The translations under genes were made by a program, and so were the position numbers. Source: Pseudomonadota bacterium (GTDB taxonomy: Bacteria; Myxococcota_A; Polyangia; Polyangiales; Polyangiaceae). From it: 7,967 bases of DNA. This document shows, piece after piece, positions 1-5,974 of this stretch; position 1 is the stretch's first letter, and each line of letters starts with the position of its first letter. The stretch is taken from the NCBI GenBank assembly GCA_023418705.1, contig JAEZYZ010000428.1:1-7967 (forward strand), given 5' to 3'. Under the pieces are notes generated by a model that was not told the origin of the DNA, searched no databases, and saw only the letters and a list, made by a program, of their open reading frames with translations.

Positions 1-615
1 GGCGCGCGCCGCGGGGTCCGGCTTCAAGACGAGGGTCAGCTCCGTCGCCTCGCCCTTCGCGACGCTGAAGCGACCTTGCGCGGGAAGGTACCCGGAGGCG
101 GAGGCCGTGACGCGATGGTCGCCGGGATTGACGGCGCGCCGAACGCCGAGCGCCGCCACCGGCACTTCGGTGTCCCCGATCTTCACCGCCGGCGCCCTCG
201 GACCCTCGACGTGCAGCGTCACCCACGCGAGCTGCGCCTCCACCTCCCCGATCTCGCGCTCCGCATTCTGAAGCGCTTGCTCGAACACCTCGGGCGATCC
301 GGGAGCGACCCCTTCGCGCAGGATGCGGTTGTAGTTCTCGTAAGCCTGCACCACCTGACCGAGCTTCACCTGGGCGCGGGCCAGCGCCAAAAGCAGCGTG
401 GGCGCGTGGACCAGGGCGTCGGCGCGCGCGAAGCGATCGGCCGCGGTCTCGTAGTCGCCGCTTTCGAAGGCCGCCTGACCCTCGTTGGCGAGCGCGCGCG
501 CGGTGGTCCGGTCAGCGGCGGTCTGCGCCGTCGCTCGAAAGGCCCCCAGGCAAACGCTGCCAGCCAGGGCGGTAGCAAGCAGTGTCTTGAAAAGCGTGCG
601 ACGGAGTCGAGTCAT
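1..615 (-). CDS. Secreted TPR-like / PEGA-like domain protein, 3' end beyond window
   Basis: Open from an ATG at 613-615 to the left edge, giving 205 codons with no stop, so the C-terminus is missing. Residues 1-30 look like a Sec signal peptide: basic MTRLRR start, hydrophobic core at about 11-26, probable cleavage after ATA-30. Residues 40-105 read as one or two TPR-like helical repeats (ALANEGQAAFESGDYETA, then a second helix pair ending near NRILREG). A short helical linker follows to about 130. Residues 132-198 resemble a PEGA beta-domain (VTLHVEG start, then a PGDHRVTASASGY core), a surface-exposed fold common in myxobacterial envelope proteins. It starts 25 bases after the kinase stop, so it is probably co-transcribed; GGCGGG upstream is only a weak ribosome site. 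The role is inferred as an exported scaffold or binding protein working with the kinase; the ligand is unknown. Cys-22 lacks a proper lipobox, so a lipoprotein is unlikely. Confidence 0.8.
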   Translation of the reverse strand, partial: MTRLRRTLFKTLLATALAGSVCLGAFRATAQTAADRTTARALANEGQAAFESGDYETAADRFARADALVHAPTLLLALARAQVKLGQVVQAYENYNRILREGVAPGSPEVFEQALQNAEREIGEVEAQLAWVTLHVEGPRAPAVKIGDTEVPVAALGVRRAVNPGDHRVTASASGYLPAQGRFSVAKGEATELTLVLKPDPAARA

Positions 616-640
616 TCGAGCCCGCCATAGTAAAGACGAG

Positions 641-2104
641 TCAGATGCCGAAGTCGACCCGCTTGGACGTCGCCTTCGGCGCCGGCTCGGTCTTCGAGCG
701 TGTCGACGGCGCCTTCTTCGTCTTGGGCGTCGTCGCGTGTGTGCGCTTCGGGCGCGCGGCCTTGGAGCGCGTGCCCGACGTCGTGGTCTTCTTCGCGGCC
801 GCGGGATCGCGTTTGCCGGTCAGAGCCGCGGGCTCGGCGGGGTGGGGCGCTGACGCCTGGGCGCTTCCGGCGGCGCCCGCGGGTGCGACCGGCGGCGCCG
901 CCGGCGCCGCGGCGCTCGGCGCCGGTCGTCGCTCCGCCCAACCCTCCGTGGCGGCTGCCCTGGCCGGCTCGACGCCAGCTGGCGCGCTCTGCAGGTGCAC
1001 GCCGCGGTCGAGCCACCCTTCGGTCTTCGCCCAGCCGAACCCGAGCGCGGTCAGCACGAGCGCGCCCCCCATGACCCAGCGAGCCGCGCGGCGCCCTCGG
1101 CGGGCGGGCGGCTCGATGCCGAAGGTGCGCGACAGCGGCTCGTCGGTGGGCGCGTTGTAGACGGTGACCGCCTCGCGAAAGGCCGCGCGCTCGGCGGCCC
1201 CCTGGGATGAAACCAAGATTTCGCTGGACGGCGCGATCTCGGTCACCGGAATCGCGTCGAACACCCCGAGCGCCTGGGACAGGCCGTCGACGAGCTCCTT
1301 CGCCGTCTGAAAGCGGTAGTTCGGATCGCGCGCCGCCGCCTTCTCCCACCAGGCGTCGAACTCCGGCGGCACCGCGGCGATGCGGCTCGGGACCGGCAGC
1401 GGCTCGTGCATGATCTGCGACAGCAAGTCGCCGAGCCCTTCGCTCGCGAAAGGCAGCGCGCCCGTCATGCACTGATAGGTGATGACCGCGAGCGACCACA
1501 GGTCCGAGCGGTGGTCGACGGTGCGATTGCCCCGCGCCTGTTCGGGGCTCATGTAAAACGGCGTGCCGAGCAGCGCGCCGGTCTGCGTGCCGGCCTCCGC
1601 GATGTTGGTGTTGGCGCGCTTCGCGATGCCAAAATCCAGCACCTTGACGATCTCGCCGTCGACGTCCCGCACCAGGAACACATTCTCCGGCTTCAGATCC
1701 CGATGTACGACGCCGGCGCTGTGCGCCTTCGAGAGGGCGCGGGCGACCTGGCTGATGATGCGAAAGGTCTCGGCGGGGTTCAGCGACCACTCGCGCTCCA
1801 GGCGCTGGCCCAGGTCCTCGCCCTCGAGGTACTCCATCGCCAGGTACGGCATGCCCCCGGAGACGCCGAAATCGAGGATTTGTACCACGTTCGGGCTGCG
1901 GAGCTGCGCCGCGGCCTTGGCCTCCTGCTCGAAGCGAGCGCGCACCTCCGCGCTGTTGTGACGCTCACGGTCGATGAACTTGACCGCGCACAGGGAGTCG
2001 AGCGTCGTGTGTTGCGCCAGCCAGACGGACCCCATGCCGCCGCGGCCGAGCTCCCGAATGAGCCGGAAGCGCCCCGCGATCGTCAGGCCTTCCACCAACT
2101 TCAC
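641..2104 (-). CDS. PknB-type Ser/Thr protein kinase with one membrane segment and low-complexity C-terminal tail
   Basis: A 487-residue protein. The kinase domain spans about 12-280: glycine loop GRGGMG at 20-25, ATP lysine K42 (AVKF), helix-C glutamate probably E61, catalytic HRDLKPEN at 134-141 (D136, N141), DFG at 157-159, and GTPFYMSPEQ at 180-189 in place of APE. All residues needed for phosphotransfer are present, and the HRD arginine suggests control by activation-loop phosphorylation. A basic patch (RRGRRAAR, 335-342) precedes a hydrophobic segment at about 343-359. This predicts a cytoplasmic kinase and an outside tail. The tail (about 361-487) is Ala/Pro-rich, then Lys/Thr/Pro-rich (for example KTKKAPSTRSKTEP), with no recognisable sensor domain. 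The start is GTG at 2102-2104, with GGAG (2115-2118) ten bases upstream. It is the first gene of a pair with the secreted TPR/PEGA-like protein. Kinase identity is certain; substrate and stimulus are unknown. Confidence 0.95.
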   Translation of the reverse strand: MKLVEGLTIAGRFRLIRELGRGGMGSVWLAQHTTLDSLCAVKFIDRERHNSAEVRARFEQEAKAAAQLRSPNVVQILDFGVSGGMPYLAMEYLEGEDLGQRLEREWSLNPAETFRIISQVARALSKAHSAGVVHRDLKPENVFLVRDVDGEIVKVLDFGIAKRANTNIAEAGTQTGALLGTPFYMSPEQARGNRTVDHRSDLWSLAVITYQCMTGALPFASEGLGDLLSQIMHEPLPVPSRIAAVPPEFDAWWEKAAARDPNYRFQTAKELVDGLSQALGVFDAIPVTEIAPSSEILVSSQGAAERAAFREAVTVYNAPTDEPLSRTFGIEPPARRGRRAARWVMGGALVLTALGFGWAKTEGWLDRGVHLQSAPAGVEPARAAATEGWAERRPAPSAAAPAAPPVAPAGAAGSAQASAPHPAEPAALTGKRDPAAAKKTTTSGTRSKAARPKRTHATTPKTKKAPSTRSKTEPAPKATSKRVDFGI

Positions 2105-2427
2105 GACTGGTCGTCTCCACGCAAAGATCGATCGAAGCCAAGTGGGGCGACCCGCTCACGAGATCACCCGCTGAAGAGTGTCGCCCGGCGCGGCGCTTCC
2201 GACAAGCGCCGGCGCAGAGGCGCCGGTCAGATCTAATGTGCTCGGCTCGGGTTCCGACGGCTCAAATCCGCCCCGCCATCACGCGCCGCTCCCCAAATGG
2301 GTGCGGGAACGTCGGAGCGCATGAGGCGGTGGCGTCCCCAAACTTACCTGGGACGACAAACGGCTCGTCGTGCCAGGCGCGATCGTGACCGGGAAAGCGT
2401 GTCACGACATGCTCCCGAAACCCGGAG
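2105..2427. other. Gene-free region between thiG and the kinase gene
   Basis: This 323-base stretch separates the thiG stop from the kinase GTG. No reading frame here shows a recognisable protein, and the ORFs that cross it are antisense shadows of the flanking genes. It should hold the 3' end of the thiG transcript and the promoter and leader of the kinase pair. Two overlapping hairpins lie at 2191-2226. I cannot pick a convincing -35/-10 pair. No clear U-tract terminator follows thiG. Confidence 0.6.
2191..2226 (-). promoter_or_regulatory. Two overlapping hairpins in the kinase leader region
   Basis: Hairpin A has arms 2191-2198 and 2204-2211 (CGGCGCTT / AAGCGCCG, 8 perfect pairs, 5-base loop). 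Hairpin B has arms 2209-2215 and 2220-2226 (CCGGCGC / GCGCCGG, 7 perfect pairs, 4-base loop). They share bases 2209-2211, so both cannot form fully at once. No T-run follows on either strand, so a simple intrinsic terminator is unlikely. They lie about 90-120 bases upstream of the kinase start. They could be a leader structure, a repetitive-element fragment, or chance in GC-rich DNA. Confidence 0.35.
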
Positions 2428-3207
2428 CTACTCGATCAGCCCCGACTCCGGGCTCGATGCGTTGGCGTACGCCCGCTTGGGCATCCGCCCGGCGCGGAAC
2501 GCCTTGCGGCCAGCCTCGACCGCCAGCCGCATCGCCTCGGCCATCAGCACCGGGTGCTTGGCGTGGGCGATGGCGGTGTTCATGAGCACGCCGTCGCAGC
2601 CGAGCTCCATGGCCACGGCGGCGTCGCTGGCGGTGCCGACCCCGGCGTCGACGATCACCGGCACCTTGGCCCGCTCCAAGATGATCCGCAGGTTGTGGGG
2701 GTTGCGGATCCCGAGACCGGAGCCGATGGGCGCCGCCAGCGGCATCACGGCGGCGCAGCCCGCGTCCTCGAGCTTGCGACAAATGATCGGGTCGTCGATG
2801 CAATACGGCAGCACCGTGAACCCCTCCTTGACCAGCACCCGTGCCGCCTCCAGCGTCTGCTCGTTGTCCGGATAGAGGGTCTGGGGGTCGCCGATGACCT
2901 CGAGCTTGACCAGATCGGCGATCCCGAGCTCGCGGGCGAGCCGCAGGGTCCGGAGCGCCTCGTCGGCCGTATAGCACCCGGCGGTGTTGGGCAGGACGGT
3001 CCAGCGCTTGCTGGTCAAGAGCTCCATCATCGAGCCCTGGCTCCGATCCTTCAGGTCGACGCGGCGGAGCGCGACGGTCACGATCTCCGCCCCGGAGGCT
3101 TCGAGCGCCGCCCGCGTCTCGGCCACGTCCTTGTACTTGCCGGTGCCGACGAACAGCCGCGACTTGAAGCGATGGGAGCCGATCTCGAGCACGTCCTCGG
3201 TGGTCAT
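2428..3207 (-). CDS. thiG: Thiazole synthase ThiG
   Basis: 259 residues from the ATG at 3205-3207, close to the usual ThiG length of about 256. ThiG condenses 1-deoxy-xylulose 5-phosphate, dehydroglycine and the ThiS thiocarboxylate into the thiazole moiety of thiamin, in the cytoplasm. Family signatures run end to end: FVGTGKYKD (19-27), LPNTAGCYTADEA (72-84), LVKLEV (99-104), CAAVMPLAAPIGSG (151-164), VPVIVDAGVGTASDAA (182-197), MNTAIA (209-214). K101, E103 and D187 align with the Schiff-base lysine (K96), E98 and D182 of Bacillus subtilis ThiG. An in-frame TTG at 3241-3243 would add 12 residues with no family resemblance, so I prefer the ATG, although neither start has a strong ribosome site. 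It is the last gene of the minus-strand run, 61 bases after the deacetylase stop. ThiS, ThiF, ThiC and ThiE are not nearby. Confidence 0.96.
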   Translation of the reverse strand: MTTEDVLEIGSHRFKSRLFVGTGKYKDVAETRAALEASGAEIVTVALRRVDLKDRSQGSMMELLTSKRWTVLPNTAGCYTADEALRTLRLARELGIADLVKLEVIGDPQTLYPDNEQTLEAARVLVKEGFTVLPYCIDDPIICRKLEDAGCAAVMPLAAPIGSGLGIRNPHNLRIILERAKVPVIVDAGVGTASDAAVAMELGCDGVLMNTAIAHAKHPVLMAEAMRLAVEAGRKAFRAGRMPKRAYANASSPESGLIE

Positions 3208-3268
3208 CCACCCCGGCGTACCGCCGACCGTCGGGTCCCGCAAGGTCGGAGATCCGCCCGGCGTCGAT

Positions 3269-4192
3269 CTACAGCCGCGCCGCGAACTGCGACGCGGCTT
3301 CGTCGAGCCGCACGAAGGCGTAGCCCGACTCGCGGAGCAGCGTGATGGCCGCCGAGAGCGCCTCGAGCTTTCTGGCGTGCGCCACCCGCACGTCCGGCTG
3401 GTGCCGGCGGAGCGCCTCGAGGCCGTCGGCGGCGTCGAGCACGTCGATCCCGTGCAGCTCCAGGTTCACCAGCTTGGACCCCAGCACCCCGCGCGTCAGC
3501 CAGCGCGCCCGTTCAGGGCCAGCCAGCGTGAGGGCCGTGCCGATGTACGGCAGGCGCAAGCCCGAGGTCACCTGGATCGGCAGCTCGAGCAGGCCTCCGC
3601 CGCGGGTCCAGTAGGGTTTGCCGACGCTGTACGGCTCGAGCGGAGCACGCAGCACCGCGGGCGTGTCCAAGAGGGACTGCGAGCGGCGGCGCCGCAAGCG
3701 GATCCCCGCCAGCGCGGCGGCCTTCGCCAGGTAGTAGGCCGGCGAGGGAAACACCGAAGAGTCATAGCGGACATCACAGTCGGCCAAGACCTCGAACAGC
3801 TCGTCGGTGACGGTGTAGCCGGGCGCTCGAAATCCGATCGGCCGCTGCCCGCACGATCGCTCGATGGCGTCGGCGGCGTGACGCACCTGCCGCGCCATCT
3901 CCATCCGCGAGCGGCGCGTCAGATCATAGAGGTGATCGCGAGAATGATTGCCGAGCTCGTGGCCCGCCGCCGCCAGCGCTCGCAGGCGCTCGGCATTTTG
4001 GGGCCGCGCCACGTCGCCGCCGATGACGAAGAGCGTGAGCGGCAGATCGTGCGCGCGCGCAAAGCGATCGAGGCGCTCGAGCGCCAGGTCGTAGACCGCG
4101 TCTTTCGCGGCGCCCTCCGGCGGGGGCAATCCATGGATGTTGAAGTAGTTCGGGATCTCGTCGAGATCGACCGAAACCGCGGCCAAGCGCAT
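3269..4192 (-). CDS. Polysaccharide deacetylase family protein (NodB fold, ArnD-like DxD motif)
   Basis: 307 residues from the ATG at 4190-4192. The frame stays open upstream, but that extension is the antisense shadow of the aminotransferase gene. The family removes N- or O-linked acyl groups from sugars with a metal-dependent NodB barrel. Visible motifs: SVDLDE at 7-12 (D9 and D11, a D-x-D spacing like ArnD rather than the usual TFDDG), GHELGNHSRDH at 77-87 (metal ligands H83 and H87), RAPGY at 122-126, and LELHGID at 244-250 with the late catalytic histidine H247. The catalytic set therefore looks intact. There is no signal peptide, which suggests action at the cytoplasmic side or on a lipid-linked intermediate. 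Its position after two amino-sugar enzymes suggests an N-acetylated sugar in an envelope glycan as substrate; that is inference. The 50-base gap upstream carries a hairpin; no strong ribosome site is seen. Confidence 0.9.
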   Translation of the reverse strand: MRLAAVSVDLDEIPNYFNIHGLPPPEGAAKDAVYDLALERLDRFARAHDLPLTLFVIGGDVARPQNAERLRALAAAGHELGNHSRDHLYDLTRRSRMEMARQVRHAADAIERSCGQRPIGFRAPGYTVTDELFEVLADCDVRYDSSVFPSPAYYLAKAAALAGIRLRRRRSQSLLDTPAVLRAPLEPYSVGKPYWTRGGGLLELPIQVTSGLRLPYIGTALTLAGPERARWLTRGVLGSKLVNLELHGIDVLDAADGLEALRRHQPDVRVAHARKLEALSAAITLLRESGYAFVRLDEAASQFAARL

Positions 4193-4213
4193 GCAGCGCG
4201 GGAGCCTACCAAA

Positions 4214-4233
4214 CTTGCGCCTTTCGGCGCGAG
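4214..4233 (-). promoter_or_regulatory. Short hairpin with GAAA tetraloop in the gap before the deacetylase
   Basis: On the transcribed (minus) strand GCGCC-GAAA-GGCGC forms five perfect pairs closed by a GNRA-type GAAA loop (core 4217-4230). Two further pairs lie beyond a C-A mismatch. Only three T residues follow, so it is at most a weak attenuator. It sits between the aminotransferase stop and the deacetylase ATG and could act as an RNA stability or processing element. It may also be chance. Confidence 0.35.
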
Positions 4234-4242
4234 CCCCCGCTC

Positions 4243-5364
4243 CTACCCCCTGGCAGTGATGGCCGCGAAAAGCGCTTCGATCACCGCGTCTTGCTGCGCG
4301 TCGTTCATGCCCGGAAACAACGGGATGCTCAGCACCTGACGGGCGGCGCGCTCCGCTTCGGGCAGGGGATCGGCAGCTCGGGCGAGGGCGCGAAACGCGG
4401 GCTGGCGATGCAGGGGCTCGGGGTAGTGCACCGCCGACTCGACGCCGGCGCGCGCCAGATCGGCCGCCACCCGATCGCGATCGTCGAGCCGCAACGTGAA
4501 CAGGGCCCACGCCGACGCTGTCCCCTGCCTCGGCGTGGGCAGCACCACGCCGGCAAGCCCGGCGAGCTCTCGCAGGTAGCGAGCTGCCAGCCGCTGTCGC
4601 TCGGCGTGCATCCCTTCGAAGTGCCGGAGCTTGGTCCTGAGGGCGGCGGCCTGCAGCGCGTCGAGGCGAAAGTTGCCGCCCAGCTCCGCGTGCGCGTGCT
4701 TGGCGGTGGCGCCGTGGACCCGCAAGCGGCGACAGCGTTCGAACAGCTCGCGATCCGCGGTGACGATCATGCCCCCGTCGCCGAGCCCTCCGAGCGGCTT
4801 GGAGGGGAAGAAGCTAAAACAGCCCGCTCGTCCCCAGGTCCCCACTCGCCGGGGTGCGTCGGCGCCCAGCGCGGCACCGAACGCCTGCGCCGCGTCCTCG
4901 ACCAGCGGGATCCCATGCTGCTCGGCGACCGCGCAGAGCGCCGGCAGATCGGCGGGCTCGCCGTAGAGGTGCACCGCGACGATCGCGCGCGTGCGCGGCG
5001 TGATGGCGCGGGCCACGCCTTCTGGATCCAAATTGAAAGAACCTGGCTGGAGGTCGATGAAGCGCGGGATCGCGCCGAGCCTCGCGATGACCTCCGCGGC
5101 CGCGACGAAGCTGAACCCCGACGTGATCACCTCGTCGCCCGGCGCGATGTCGAGCGCCATCAGCGCGCAGAGCAAGGCGTCGGTGCCGCTGGAGACCCCG
5201 AGCGCGTACGGCGCCCCGAGCGCGCGAGCGGCCTCGGCTTCGAAGCGTTCGACCTCCGGCCCGAGCACGTAGCGCTCGGACGCGAGCACCGCGTCCAGGG
5301 CCGCTCGCAGCTCCTCGCGGTAGGGGCGGTGCACGGCGGCCAGGTCCAGCATCGGCACACGCAT
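4243..5364 (-). CDS. wbpE: DegT/DnrJ/EryC1/StrS aminotransferase, WbpE/WlbC type (UDP-3-oxo-GlcNAc-uronate aminotransferase)
   Basis: 373 residues from the ATG at 5362-5364, the normal length for this PLP enzyme family. Residues in order: MLDL at 5-8, YVLGPEVERFE at 32-42, SSGTDAL at 58-64 (phosphate binding), PGDEVITSGFSFVA at 75-88, EDAAQAFGA at 156-164 (ring-stacking and pyridine contacts), FFPSKPLGGLGDGG at 185-198 with K189 as Schiff-base lysine, NFRLDALQAA at 231-240, VHYPEPLHRQPAF at 312-324. The last motifs, as I recall them, closely match Pseudomonas WbpE, which transaminates UDP-2-acetamido-2-deoxy-3-oxo-glucuronate using glutamate. The neighbouring WbpD-type acetyltransferase, which performs the next step, supports this assignment. 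AAGGAG at 5377-5382 lies inside the last codons of the acetyltransferase gene, and the gap is 7 bases, so translation is probably coupled. The family is certain. The exact sugar is inferred; a GnnB-like or other amino-sugar role remains possible. Confidence 0.93.
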   Translation of the reverse strand: MRVPMLDLAAVHRPYREELRAALDAVLASERYVLGPEVERFEAEAARALGAPYALGVSSGTDALLCALMALDIAPGDEVITSGFSFVAAAEVIARLGAIPRFIDLQPGSFNLDPEGVARAITPRTRAIVAVHLYGEPADLPALCAVAEQHGIPLVEDAAQAFGAALGADAPRRVGTWGRAGCFSFFPSKPLGGLGDGGMIVTADRELFERCRRLRVHGATAKHAHAELGGNFRLDALQAAALRTKLRHFEGMHAERQRLAARYLRELAGLAGVVLPTPRQGTASAWALFTLRLDDRDRVAADLARAGVESAVHYPEPLHRQPAFRALARAADPLPEAERAARQVLSIPLFPGMNDAQQDAVIEALFAAITARG

Positions 5365-5371
5365 GTTCGGC

Positions 5372-5974
5372 TCACGCTCCTTCGAAGGCCACGTGGCCGT
5401 CCACCAGCCGGTACCCAGACCCGCTCGCCGGGCAGCGCGCGCGCCCATCGCCGTCGAAGCGGAGCGGCTCGGCGTGCCGGCTGACCCAGCCGGTCTGGCG
5501 TGCGGGCACGCCCAGGACGAGCGCGTACGGCGGCACGTCGTGCGTCACGACGGCCCCTGCGCCGACGAAGCAATACTCCCCGAGCTCGACCCCGCAGACG
5601 ATGGTCGCGTTGGCCCCGACGGTGGCCCCGCGCCCGACGCGCGTGGCCGAGAAGTGCCCCCGCCGGCGCACCGTCGCGCGCGGGTTCTTGACGTTGGTGA
5701 AGACCGCGCTCGGCCCGATGAATACGTCCTGCTCGATCACGACGCCGTCGTACAAGCTCACGTTGTTTTGAATGCGCGCTCCATCCCCGATCCGGACCCC
5801 GTCGGCCACGAAGCAGTTCTGACCGAGCATCACGGCCGCGCCGATCTGCGCCTTGCCCATCACGTGGCAGAAGTGCCAGACGTGCGTGCCAGCGCCGATC
5901 AGGGCGCCGGCGTCGATCACCGCCGTCGGGTGGATCACCGCCGCGGCGTGCACCCCTGGCGCCAAGCCGCTCAC
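5372..5974 (-). CDS. wbpD: WbpD/WlbB-type UDP-2-acetamido-3-amino-2,3-dideoxy-glucuronate N-acetyltransferase
   Basis: 200 residues. The GTG at 5972-5974 overlaps the upstream stop in a GTGA junction, with GAGGTGGG three bases before it; no ATG lies near the family start. The protein is a left-handed beta-helix (hexapeptide repeat) acetyl-CoA transferase. Repeats run from about IHPTAVIDAGALIG (14-27) through IGDGARIQNN (62-71) to GEYCFVGAGAVV (132-143). Diagnostic WlbB/WbpD motifs are VWHFCHV (32-38), QNNVSLYDGV (69-78), VFTNVKNPRA (91-100), LGVPARQTGWVSRHAE (154-169) and a C-terminal CPASGSGY (181-188). Known role of the family: acetylates the 3-amino group made by WbpE, giving UDP-2,3-diacetamido-2,3-dideoxy-glucuronate for O-antigen or another surface glycan, in the cytoplasm. 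Tight coupling on both sides places it in one transcript. The upstream dehydrogenases and downstream epimerase of that pathway are absent from the window. Confidence 0.92.
   Translation of the reverse strand: MSGLAPGVHAAAVIHPTAVIDAGALIGAGTHVWHFCHVMGKAQIGAAVMLGQNCFVADGVRIGDGARIQNNVSLYDGVVIEQDVFIGPSAVFTNVKNPRATVRRRGHFSATRVGRGATVGANATIVCGVELGEYCFVGAGAVVTHDVPPYALVLGVPARQTGWVSRHAEPLRFDGDGRARCPASGSGYRLVDGHVAFEGA

Noticed and set aside
1406..2236. 276-codon plus-strand open frame opposite the kinase
   Set aside because: It is antisense to conserved kinase motifs in high-GC DNA, and its Arg/Ala/Leu-rich composition matches no family. It is a coding shadow.
2256..2275. GGGTTCCGAC stretch resembling a tRNA T-loop
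   Set aside because: No acceptor stem, anticodon arm or D-arm can be built around it.
2236..2400. Small plus-strand open frame of about 50 codons in the thiG-kinase gap
   Set aside because: No ribosome site, no recognisable sequence and no conservation evidence; its length is expected by chance in GC-rich DNA.
2400..2412. TGTC-AC-GACA short inverted repeat as an operator
   Set aside because: Only four-base arms, located just after the thiG stop; too short to support.
2984..4339. 451-codon plus-strand open frame opposite thiG, the deacetylase and the aminotransferase end
   Set aside because: It spans three well-supported minus-strand genes and their gaps. Its composition is typical of third-position GC shadows.
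4193..4510. 106-residue N-terminal extension of the deacetylase frame
   Set aside because: It overlaps the aminotransferase C-terminus in another frame and is Arg/Pro-rich; the NodB motif begins at the chosen ATG.
4291..5484. 397-codon plus-strand open frame opposite the aminotransferase
   Set aside because: The minus strand carries an intact, motif-complete PLP enzyme over the same bases. The plus frame has no recognisable domain.
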